The position numbers were made by a program, and so were the translations under genes. A stretch of 64,000 bases of DNA from assembly GCF_004664715.2 (NCBI RefSeq), contig NC_051070.1:44216456-44280455 (forward strand), written 5' to 3'. The stretch comes from Peromyscus leucopus (Eukaryota > Chordata > Mammalia > Rodentia > Cricetidae). Below the pieces are notes generated by a model. It had not been told where the DNA came from and searched no databases. It worked only from the letters and a program-made list of their open reading frames with translations. Below, one piece after another: positions 12,601 through 24,700 of the stretch; positions within the stretch are counted from its first letter, which is position 1, and each line of letters begins with the position of its first letter.

Positions 12601-15600
12601 CTGCTGTGATGGTGCAAATTTCTAAGGAGCAGGCAAATCAATCATAAAAATCCCCCAAACAAAACAAAATGGCAGGTAAGGGGGAGTGCATACATATGCC
12701 CAGCACTGGAGAAGTAGAGATAGGAGAAACCCTGGCACTTGTTAGCCAACTAGCCCAGCCTGATTGACAAGTCCTTGGCCAGTGAAAGACCTTCCCTCAA
12801 AAAGCAAGGAGGATGCTGCTGCCTTAGGCACGACACCCACAGCTGACTCACCTCCACACTCATGTACTCGTGTGTATGTGCGCATATTATATACACATAA
12901 AACAGGCAAAAACCCCTTCCTTTGATAAATATTTTAAAGGAACTGATGTAATAATAAACCCCGAGTGTGGTATGAACTAGATCTAACATGAGGTTAAATA
13001 TTAAAAGATTTTGTCATGGGCCAATCAAAAAAAAAAAAAGAGTTTAAAAAGTAATTTTGATCATCAGGGCAAAGTTTAGATTAATTTTTTTGCACTTTGC
13101 CTACTAGAATAGGCATGCTCTCCAGGGAGCTGGCTGGGGAGATCTCTTTTGGTCAGTAACCTGAAGTGCATATTTTATTTAATATATATTACCTAAAACT
13201 AACTATGTAAGTTGTGTTCCATGTATCTATTATTTGATATACTATATAACCCATCAATTATTTATTATCCTAATTCCTGGGGGCTTATGAACTGGAAAGA
13301 TTTCCCATTGATCTGGTTTTACATTTGCCAGTCTCAAGTGACCAGGCTAAAACCATTTAGGGCAGAAGATGGTGCGCAAACAAGTGTGCATTGCTTGAGC
13401 TTTCCTGTCTATCTGTCCTTACATGGTAGATGCTCTCAAAGGGAGACACTGCTTTTAGTGGCAAAAATCAGAGTCTCCTCCAGCTCCACTGTTCTTGGGG
13501 GCATTTCACTGCAGAGGGAAAAGTACAGATGCCCCCAGGGGATCACAGGGCAAAGAAGCGGGGACTCTCAGGCCACATGTATGTGAGTTTTGTTGTTTGT
13601 TTTGCATGTCATGTTTTATCTTAAAATTGCAGCATCTGAGAGTATCTGCTTGCATCTCTAACACTGCTTCTTAAACCCCAAATGAAGGAAGTGAGGGGCT
13701 TAATCAGCAATGGGTTTCAGCGTGGGGGTCAGCTGGGGAGGTTCAGAATAAGGCAGAGAAAGGACCACACACAGCATTTGCTGGCTTCTGCTGGTAGGTC
13801 AGCAGCAAATGCACCTTTGTATGATGTCACATAGCTATGTCATCCTGGGACTGAGAAGTCCTCCCACCTCTTGGGTAATCTCTCCTAGACTTACAGGAGG
13901 AATGTCAACTGTGATGGGGGGAGGGGGAGGGAGGAGGAGGAGGAGAGAAAACAGAGCTCAATGAGGACCTAAAAGAAACATTAATTCTGGTGGAGAAGGG
14001 CAGGTCTTTGATAAAGAGTATGACTGTGTCGAGCAGGGATGGGTGGGGGAGCCTCCAGGCAGTGCAGGAGACAAATACACAGGAGTCTAAGGTATAAGAG
14101 AAGTCAGGGACATGAAAAAGTCAGCCGTACGGAGGAGGAGAGCTACCCAGACAGACACAGTGATCCTGATTGTGCCCAGAGCTCTAACATCATGCCAGAG
14201 TCTGCCCATAGGTGGCCTCATGTCTACTTATTTCAGAGGAAGGATTCTCCAAATGGATGTCACAAAGATGGGTAGGCGGGAAGAGACACTCACTGACTCA
14301 TCTACTTAACAAACTTTCCCAGAACACTGGTCTTCATGTGGCTATTGTCTGGAAATAGGCAGGTGACATTACCCTGCCCTTGGGAGGGCTGAGTGTCCAG
14401 AGAAAAAATGGGGACAGGGACATGTAATTGAGCAAAAGAATGAATGACAGGTACACTAGCAGGACCTGACCTAGGTCAGTGGCCCTAAATCTACCATCAA
14501 TAAAAGTTGTTACAAAAAGACCCATTTTGAAATATACAAAAATAGAAGCAAAAAAACCACAAGCTAAAGCTGAAAAATAATACCTTAAAATAATCTTCAT
14601 TTTTATTTGTTGATAATTCAAAAAGACATTTCATTCTCATTAAAAGTTAAAGAAAGTTATTTTGGTACAATGTGATGGATCCACTTAGTCTAGCCTTAAA
14701 TTCAGTTTGTATCAACAGCTGAAGAGCAGGTCCCACAGACACGTGCAGAGAAGAAACCAGTACTTGCTCTCCCTTGTTACCCCAGGCTTGCTCTGCACGC
14801 CACTTGAACTGCTTTGGCCCAAAGGCGGTATACAGAGTAGGCGCGACACCTGCCTGCCAAGACGAAGAGCAGGCAAGCGCTAAGAACTTTGGCTACAGGA
14901 AAGAGCGGTGTGGTGTGGACTTGCCGCTGGCCATGGGAGTCACCGCAAGTTCCAGGCAGGACAGAGAGTGACCAGCTCCGCTGGCTGGATAGTGCGAGGC
15001 ATAAGGAGGCCAGAAGAGCAACAGGGTTCTCAATCAGGAGGCTACAGCAGACCAGGACAGAGACACAGAACGAACTAATATCTGTTATGTCAGCAGGGGA
15101 CCCTAGCTAGACCTGTTTTCCTTAGCTTTAGGCTGGGATCCTTCAGTCACTAGCTTAAAAAAAAACCCACAAAAAACAAAAAACAAAAAACCTTCAGACA
15201 GGATCTCTCTACATGGTCCTGGCTGTCAAGTAACGTATTACATAGACCAGGCTGGCCTCGAACTCAGAGATCTACCTGCTTCTGCCTCCCGAGTGCTGGG
15301 ATTACAGGTAAACCCCTGTGGTCACTGTAAGTGGAAGGGGGTAGGTATTTCTTTTATTACAGATCCATCCCACATTGAATCAATTTACCCACTAAGTCTG
15401 TAGACTAGACAAAGTTATCAAAACACCAGAATAATCCCACTATATTTATGAAGTGAAGTCATTGCTGCTGAACTTTCAGTGCTTAAATTCCACTTAATTA
15501 GTCTCTATTTACTCCCTATCACATGATCCTTTATTTAAATTTTCTACACCATTTTCCACTCCCGGCAGGTTTCATATAAAAGCTGTCCTTCAGAAATCAC

Positions 15601-18600
15601 TTACACAAACATTCTTATCTCTGGTTCTGCTTCAGGAGAACTGACCTAAGGCGCCTGTTGATTATTTGAAAGAAGCAACATGTTTTTGGATTTCCAGCAA
15701 TGCCATTGATTCTTCAGTACAAACCATTATAGCTCTGTCTTGGTTCATAGGAACTTCTTCCAGAGCTGTGCACTGAGGAATCCCAGGAACACACACTAAA
15801 CACCTTCTGTTCTCTGTCCCGGCTGTCACCATCTCAAGAGTGGCTAGAACAACAGCTGTCACACAAGGAACCCCAAACTTGTTAAAGCAAAACAAAAACC
15901 TGAGCAACCTCCAGGGGCGGGGAGGTGATCAGTACTAGCAGCCATCTTTCCTTGCTCTGCATGGATGCCACAAGGAACTGGCAGCTGGAGCTGGCCGGAA
16001 AGGCCCCGAGAGGGCGGCAGTGTAAGTGGTTGGAACATGATATCAAACAAGCATGTTCAGATAATCTGAGATTAGAAAATATTTAATACTGAGTTCTTTT
16101 TCTAATTATAAGACTAAAAGTACTTGATTCATTCCTTCATTGGAATACCAGTGATTTTATAATGTCAATCAGGGTGAAATAATTCCCTAAAAATTTCATT
16201 TGAGGGGTTGGGGGTCCAGATGTGGTAGTGGGCACCATTAATTCTAACACTAGGAGGCAGAGACAGGAAGATCCCTTGAGCTTGAGGTCAGCCTGGTCTA
16301 CAAAACAAGGTCCAGGCCAGCCAGGGGTACATAATGAGACCCTGTCTTTAAAACTGTTTTAAAACATTTAAAATTTTTTGTTTGAGTTTAAAAAGTATAA
16401 ATTAACCAATTTAATTCTAATGGCTGATTGACTTAAGGGGAGAGAGCCTGGAGGCAGTGGTTGAAGAGGGGCAGCTGTAGCCACAGTTCTAGTCCTACGA
16501 TAGGAAGCACACCATCACATTTAGAAAACATAAGCGCTTCTTAAATCTGGATGGCAAATTCGGTTCTGTGTTATTAGTTGTATTTTCTTTTGTATTTCTG
16601 AAGTTTTATTCAGACTGACTGTGCTCTGGTGGCGAGAGATAACATGACTGTGAGAGACTACGCCAGCAGTTCTCAAGCTTAACCTGGGATTTAGAGCTTG
16701 AGGTGAGATGGTCCCACCAGCTCGTCATCTCTCCGCCCGCTTTCACAAAACACCAGAGAGGGAGCCGCCTGGCAGGGACAGGGTCAGGGTCTGTAACTCT
16801 GACTCATCAACCTATGTCGCCCACAAACGAGAAGCGAGAAACAAAGCCAGAAAAGGTACTGTGACACAGCACCAGCCTAGGAGAAACAGCAGCAGAAGGC
16901 AGCCTTGGCTAACGTTTTTGTGAATCACCTGGGAGACAGAAGAGAGGACCAGGAGATTTGCGGGTGACACACCTCAGAGGAGGCGTGGCAGGTAAAGTGC
17001 ATGTAACAACCTGGAGAAGTTATCAAGAAAGTAGAAGAGGAAGTCTAATAAGGACAGTATTATTGAAAAAAAAAAGGAAAAAGATAGAGTCCAGAAGACA
17101 AGCATCAGTTGCCCAACAGTTTTATTGTACGATCAGTACAATGACGTCAAGCAAAGAGCTGAAGCCAGGCTATATAAAGCTAACTATGTGAGCTCAGCCA
17201 AGTTTAACCTTCCTGTGTCTCCCTGGTTCACCTAAAACAGAGATCGTCATGGTAGAATTCATAAGCACATGGTGAACAGCAACCACAGGCTAAGAGCAGG
17301 GCAGGGCCCTGCAGTATGTATCTTAGCATCTCTTCTGTGCTAGGAGAAAATCCTCCCTTAGGGCTCAAGGGCTTATTGTGGCTCAAAGTTCAGGGGTCCA
17401 GTTCTTCATGGTGGGAAACCAAGGCGGCAGCCAACTAGAAAGAACCCACACTCGTGTTTAGCTACCTTCTCCATTTTACACAGCTAATCCTCTTCTAGGG
17501 AACGGATCCACCCACAATCAAGACAGGTCTTCCCACATCAACTAACACAATCAAGACAATCCCGTTCCGATATCCTCAAGAGGGTACATTTAACCTAGAC
17601 AATCCTTCACAGGTGTACCCTTCCTCCCAGGTGATTCTAGAAACTTAAAGTTGATAATGCTAACCATCTCCATATATATAAATGTTCATGAAAGACATAA
17701 TATAGGGATTTCAGTGGAACTGGAAATCAACAAGACTCAAGTAAAAAATAATGACAAACCCAAAGATCTGCACACAGCAATTTGAGGTACCATCATACTC
17801 CAAGTGTCAATGAGGCAGTGCAGCATTCAGTAAAAAACAATTAATGCTAATGTTTAATAAAATAGGCTTTTCAAATGTATAGTGGGGAAGCTGAGACACA
17901 GGAACCAGATGTCCTCAGCAGCACCTTCATGGGACCTGTCCCAGCTCTGGATCACAGCTAAGAATGATGGATGTGATGACTCACTAATTTTCCCCATGAG
18001 ACTTCACTGAAGTGTGGCCCTTTTCTATTTTCTACCAATACTTCTATCTGCCCCCTGGGGCTTGGCGAATTTCAAAATTTGTGCTGTCACATTCTGTTCT
18101 CCTCAGCCCGAGGACAGCCCTGTATGCGGATAATGCTGTGCTCTGTAAGTGACATTCATCCCAGATACCTGATTCTAAGGGGCCAACAATAGAATTTTGC
18201 ACTTACTTCCTACAAACTATACTTCATTTGGTTTCACAAAGGGTAAACTTTAAAAATGTAATAGAGGAGCCAGGCGGTGGTGGCACACACCTTTAATCCC
18301 AGCACTCGGGAGGCAGAGCCAGGCGGATCTCTGTGAGTTCGAGGCCAGCCTGGTCTACAAGTGAGTTCCAGGAAAGGCGCAAATCTACACAGAGAAACCC
18401 TGTCTCGAAAAACCAAACAAAACAAACAACAGCAACAACAACAAAAAAGTGCAACAGAGGTAAGGCAAATGGTTTAAAGATAACTAAGCACTTTTTTTTT
18501 TTTTTGTTCCAGTTGAGTCTGTTTGGCACACCATTGTTGGCCAATGTCCTCAGTTTCCATCAGAGCGCCAACTCGGGTATCCTATACTTTGTGGATTAGG

Positions 18601-21600
18601 GAAAAGCACAATATTTTAACTAGCTGGGCTGGTTACAGGATCTACATAACACAGTCAGGTCCAGTGATCTTACTCAATTCTCAAACAGCTATGGATGCCT
18701 CTAGTTAATGAAAGCTGATCACGGACAAGAGTGAGCTTGACGATCCAGAGGAAATGAGCACAAACTATTTCAATAAACATCCACAGCACAAGTTTTGAAT
18801 GTACACAGAATCATCCAATCTGGAATAAGCTTATCACAGATGAGGGCAGTCCTACTGAAAAAGGAAGTTAGAGCTACAGTTGGAGACGCGGCATCTCTAT
18901 TTTTCATGATACCACTATGAGAAAAACAAGCAAAAATAGTAACAGAGCAGAAACCATACAAATCTTTTTATCTGAAGGGTAACAAATGAAATATAATCTG
19001 GTAGCTCACCCTACCTAAAATCAGGTAATTCTGATTTTAATAAACACATGTATTTTTATTAAAAAACTATATTAGTTAAATATTCAAGTGTCCTCTCTTT
19101 CATGTCAAATTAACATAAGATCATAAAAATGAGTAATACAGTTCACAAATCTTTGTATAAATATTCCTATAGACTCTTCCACTTGAAATGTATACCATTA
19201 AAATAATCCCATCTATCAATCTTGTAAATCTCTTAAGTCACACTCTTTAGACATCTTGAGTGCATCCAAATACGTGAACTGCCTAGTGTGTTCATTTCAT
19301 GCACTGTGATCATTACAATGTAAGCTCCTAAAACCACACTCAAAAGCACCCCAAGTGCTTCGTGTTTTTACTCATCGGGACTGTTTTGAATGGCTCTTGT
19401 AACTAATCTCATTTAAATGACATCCATAAACCAAACAGAGGGACTGATTAGGTGGCAACATCAGAAATCCATTAGAAGATTCCACAATAAACACAGCAGA
19501 GACCCTAAGTGATCAGATACACATTACAGAAGTCCTAAACATTCTTTCAGATGGCTACTTTTAGGTCCTTTAAAACATAGGTTTCTGTTAAAGCAACTGC
19601 ATACATTAAATTCTATGTCAAATGCAGCTCCAGTGTTGTATGTAAAGGAAAACACGCTATGATGAAATTAGTGGGAATAGCGGTCTAATTAGTGAGGACT
19701 CTAAAATATTTTATATTTTAAATGGAGCCTGTTTACCTTCCACTTTACAGTCAGTTAAATATTTAATATTGATGAACAGACATGCCTGGGCCCTGATAAA
19801 ATGAGTACCTACTTTGTAACACTATTATCAGTCAATTATATAGCAATGGGTGCAATAAAAAATAAACTTTAGTTTTGAAATTTTTATTATTTTGAGTTTA
19901 CAAAATTCCTCAGAGAGACTATCTCTGTATTTATTTATTTAGACTATCTCTACTATTTATTTAGCCAGGGTCAGAATGACAAACTAGCAGAATGCTTCAC
20001 AACTTTGTGGGCCGTTAGGTACTTCATATCCAAGTGTTGGTGTTAAGGTACTCCAGGCAGAGAGCAAAGGATGCTACCTCTACTCCAAGACTGTAAAAGC
20101 CCCCCAGGACCAACTTTTTCACTGGAGAGAAGAGACATCACACACACTGTGTCTGTGCTCTTTGCTTAGAGGTAAAGAACCTGAGACCCAAGTGCACTTA
20201 GAGTCTTAAACCCACGTTACAATTTGAAGGCTAAAAAACAATGATTTAGGCATTTAGAACTTTAAAAGCTAATAGATTAAGTCTGAAGGATATATAAGAA
20301 CAAAATAATAAAGACGAAATCAGCAATTACTGAAACGAAAGGAACGTAACAAAAGTAGTTTTGAGTAGAACAAGACTATAAGCTGGGTATGGTGGTCCAT
20401 GTCTTTAATCCTTTCACTGGGAGGCAGGCAGCAGATCTCTCTGAGTGCAAGGTCAGCCTGATCTACATGGCTAGTCCCAGGACAGTGGGGCTATATAGAA
20501 ACACCTTGTCTCAAAAACAAAAAGACAAACAACAACAATAAAATCAGTAATAAAAGTGGGGCCATTATAATAAAATCAGGAATAAAAGTGGGGCCATTAT
20601 AATAAAATCAGGAATAAAAGTGGGGCCATTATTTACCTTATATTCTGGGATTACATCCATATGGTTACTACACATCATCCTTTTTTTTTTTTTTTTTTTT
20701 GTTTTTCGAGACAGGGTTTCTTGTGTAGCTTTGCGCCTTTCCTGGGACTCACTTGGTAGCCCAGGCTGGCTCGAACTCACAGAGATCCGCCTGCCTCTGC
20801 TCCGAGTGCTGGATTAAAGGCGTGCACCACCACCACCGCCCGGCTACATCATCCTTTTTGTGTATCTTTATGTGCACATGTTTACAACTGTGTGGGTGCA
20901 TGTGTTTGTGCATGTGCTGGTTGAGGTCCAAGGCTGAGGTTGGTAGTCTTCCTTGGTTGCTATCCACCTTATTCATTGAGGCAGGGTCTCTCAACTGAGC
21001 TGAGGATTTACCAGCTTGCTCTAGGCCTTTCAACGGCTGGAATCACAGGTAAGCTATCATATCTATTTATACAGGGGTTGGGGATCTCAACTCTGCTTCT
21101 CATGCTTGGGTGACAAAATGTTACAATCACTGAGACATCTCCCTAACCACATACTATCCTTTTACATATTGTGTGTGTGTGTGTGTGTGTGCTGATACAC
21201 AGTCATGCTTGAAAATGTTTATTTACTAATTCATTTATTTATTAAGAGAGGCTCTCACAGGCTTGGAGCTTGCCTTGTAGACTAGGATGGCTGGCCAGGA
21301 AGTTCCACTGATCTAGCTGTATCTCCAAGTACTGGGTAGTAAGCACACACCACTATACACAGTGTTCTTCTGGATTCTGGGGACTGAGCTCAGGTCCTGG
21401 CTCTCATGAGGTGAACGCTTCACTCAGCTGCCCCTCCTGGCCCTGTCACTGGATTTCATTTGTGACTACTTGCTACTAATTTTTGTATCAAGGTCTTTTT
21501 TTGTATCCTAGTCATAGAAAAATACTAAACTTTAAAATTTCCTTTCATTATGCAGTTTTTGATGAAAAATAGTGTCTGTACTTTTCCTTATTTAAACAGT

Positions 21601-21740
21601 ATTTTTCCTTAATGTGCTATTCAAAACTTTTTTTTAAAACATAAAACAACCGCTTTATTGAATTGTTTCATATTTATTGTCATAAAAGTCAACAGTTTCG
21701 ATTTTGTCAAAGATTCTGTATCAGTGCTAAATAGTTCAAA

Positions 21741-21786
<46 letters not shown>

Positions 21787-24700
21787 AACAGTCATTTCTG
21801 TCAATGTTCCCCTATGTGCAATATATATTTCAACTGCAGTAGCCTTAAATGTTTTACTTGGTTTTCAGCCATCTATCTGATTATAATGTGCCTTTCCTTT
21901 TCTGTTTATCATGCCTGAGATGCACTGGGCTATTGGTGATTTCACGGTACTACATCAAATACAGGGACTTTTCTGGTGTTATCTCATCATGTAAGTTTTC
22001 TGTTTTACGTTCCCCACCTTTGAGACTCTGGCTGCTGATATATGATGCTGCCTCTTCTCAGGGTGGTCATTCTGGTCTCAGAATTCCTAATTATTGTCTT
22101 GTTTTGCTCAGTTCCCTTTTAAAATACTTGAAAATATTTATGGCAGTTATTTTATAATCATTCCATGCTAATTCTGTCATCTCAAGTGCATATTTATTAA
22201 TTTTCTTGCTTCTTTCTGTGTCCAGTAACTGCCTGCTGACGGATTAATCTTTTCAAGGCATTGCTCACTGTCTCCCAAACACCCATCTTCTTTACTTCTA
22301 AAGTTGTCTTGCTAGAGAACGATGCTTCAAAATGCTGTAAATGATGAGCTAGTTTCTTTCCTTTGTCACGTTTTATCCCTCCGTCCTTTCCTCTGGTTGA
22401 GCTGGGGTCACTACACAGAGCAGGCTTCTCTCCAACCTCAGTCCCTCTGCGCAGCCTCCCCAGTACCGGGTCACAGGTGTGCACCGCCTCGCCCAGCGGC
22501 AAGCTCCACTCTTCAGGCCTCCAGTCAGCCTCTGCAGTACTGGTAGCTTCCCAAAGGACGAGCGAGCCATTCTACCGCACATGCTGCAGACAGGCTCCTG
22601 TCTAGTCCGCAGCACCACTGCAGGCTCAGGTAGGTGACTCAGGTACTCAGCTCACAGACTTCTCAGGGCCGCTGTGTGCCCAGAGCTTGTGAGTCTCTCC
22701 AGGTCTACCGCTCTCCCTGTGCCAGGGCTAGTGGGGGATAAATCCCACGAGGGACTTTTTGTTTTGTTTTCATCATATCTTAACTTCCTTTGGTCCTTTT
22801 CTCTCTGTCCTTTGACCTGCTCTGCTAACTGTTCTTATTCTAGAAATTTCTCTCAGAAACTCAGAATTATTTAGCAAAAAAGAACTCAAACCAGAAATTC
22901 ATTCTTCTAATGCAATTCAGTGTTCTTTCCATGACACAGCATCTGTTACTGGGATCTACTGGGATCTACTGGGCTCAAAAGTTTCAAGCTGCTCAACGCT
23001 TGGCGTGTGCCTTGTGCCTGCAGAACTTAAGCTTCTAGGCGATCTGCTGCCTGCATTTTCTTTCCAAACCGAAACCAGTCCACAGCTAAAGCATAAAATG
23101 CCTCATGTTGAGAGATTTCATTTGCTTAAGTTATCCCTGATCCAACACTCCAACCACACAAAATGAAATTATCCACACGATAACTTAAGAAAGGCAAGAG
23201 GTACTAAGCCCCTCCCCCAGTCTACGCTCCTTAGCTCACGGGGCCACAGAGCTTGCCCTCCTTGTCCACTAGCTCAGCTTCTGAAGAGGAACAGAGGCTT
23301 GGCCTCCACAGATGCTCCTTCTAACTCGAGTGCCTTGAAGTTGATGCTATCGGCCTCATTCCTCAACCCACAAAATATCTATTAATTCATATTTACAAGG
23401 TATTAGTCATTTTAAAAATAAGTTTTGCATAGTTTTATCACCTTTTGAAAAAGATTTATCTTTGGCGTATGTGTGCACCTAAGTATGTGTACCATGTATG
23501 TGCAGAGGCCAGAAGAGGGTGCTAAACCCTCTAGAATTGGAGCTACAGGTGATTGTGAGTCATCACTTAGGTGCTGGGAACAGAACCTGGGTCCTCTGTG
23601 AGAGCAGTTGGTGATCTTACTCCCAACCCCCTTTGCCCTTTACTACCTTTTAAGGAAAGGGGAGCTCTGAGCACGAGGAATGGGAAAGGCTGGCTTATAG
23701 AGCAGGCTTCTAAGACAGTATATTTAATTCACGGTAGGGGAGAGATGACCAATCAGAGCTGAAGGGCTCATGCCCCTGATTCTCCCACCTGTGCAGCTGG
23801 ATGTATTCTCGGGGTCTGTTGAGCAGGTGAAGGAACCGGTCCATGATCTTGTTCTTTCCTACACCCTGCAATTACATAAACAAACGTCTTAGGAGGAAAA
23901 GCATTCGACAAGCATCAAGAAGGGAAATTCGGATTGAATGGGCATGCCTCCAGTGCCATGGGAGGCAGGCCCTCGCTGGCTTTTCTAACAACTGTATTTG
24001 CAGAGCTCAGCACAGCACTGATATAAATAAGGCACCCAAATTAGTATTTGTCAAATGAACGAACGAATGGAGACAGAAGAGGTGAAAATCCTGGGAAAAC
24101 ATAATCAGGGACCAGGCTTATAGGAATGCTGATAATGGGCCGGCGGGAAGTTACGAGCTGATAAAAGCTGTACATGCTTCCTGAATGACCCAACTCAGCT
24201 GCTGCAGATTCAAGGTTATCAAAGCTGAACGACCAGACTGACAAATTCACTGAGGTCAGAATAATGGGTCACTTTGTCTTCTAGGAATCTTAGTACCTAG
24301 CTGAATATCACCCTCCAAATTTAAGCTTTTCACAGAAGCACACAGAAGGAACATCACGTTTGCATATTTGCATGTCAATTACAACCATGGGCGCTTTAAA
24401 TGGCATGCTGGAATAAACACACAGTGTAAAATAGAATCAGATGATTAAAATGTTTGTGTTAAAATGTTCAGCTCTTTTAATTTCGGTGATCGCAGAGAAA
24501 AGCAAGTATCACGGATGCCTTCTAACACCAGTGACAGGAAGATCTGAAAGTGGTGAATCACGAAAAGCCATCGGTAGCTCCTCATCCCCATCAGCCCCTC
24601 CCACTTCCCATCAGCCACTGCTCCAGAGCCTGGAGGCTCCTGCAGGGCAGGGCTGCAGATGCAGGGTAAGATGCTCAGTTGCTCCAGAGCAGCTCCTTGC

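Larger units (their letters stand above)
6615..23788 (-). other. VWA8: VWA8 intron w7-w8 (17 kb)
   Basis: The longest intron of the window. It carries SINEs (10120-10276, 12061-12895 split, 15194-15312, 16214-16353, 18267-18448, 20381-20532, 20681-20845, 21230-21445, 23448-23627), one RPS24 processed pseudogene, short tandem repeats and a small poly(A) retro-insertion. Long intervals such as 6615-8890, 8930-10100, 13050-15150 and 18450-20380 show nothing I can name. No coding exon is recognised. Confidence 0.7.

Noticed and set aside
13212..13586. 124-codon plus-strand open frame
   Set aside because: Composition and context look intronic; nothing recognisable in the translation.
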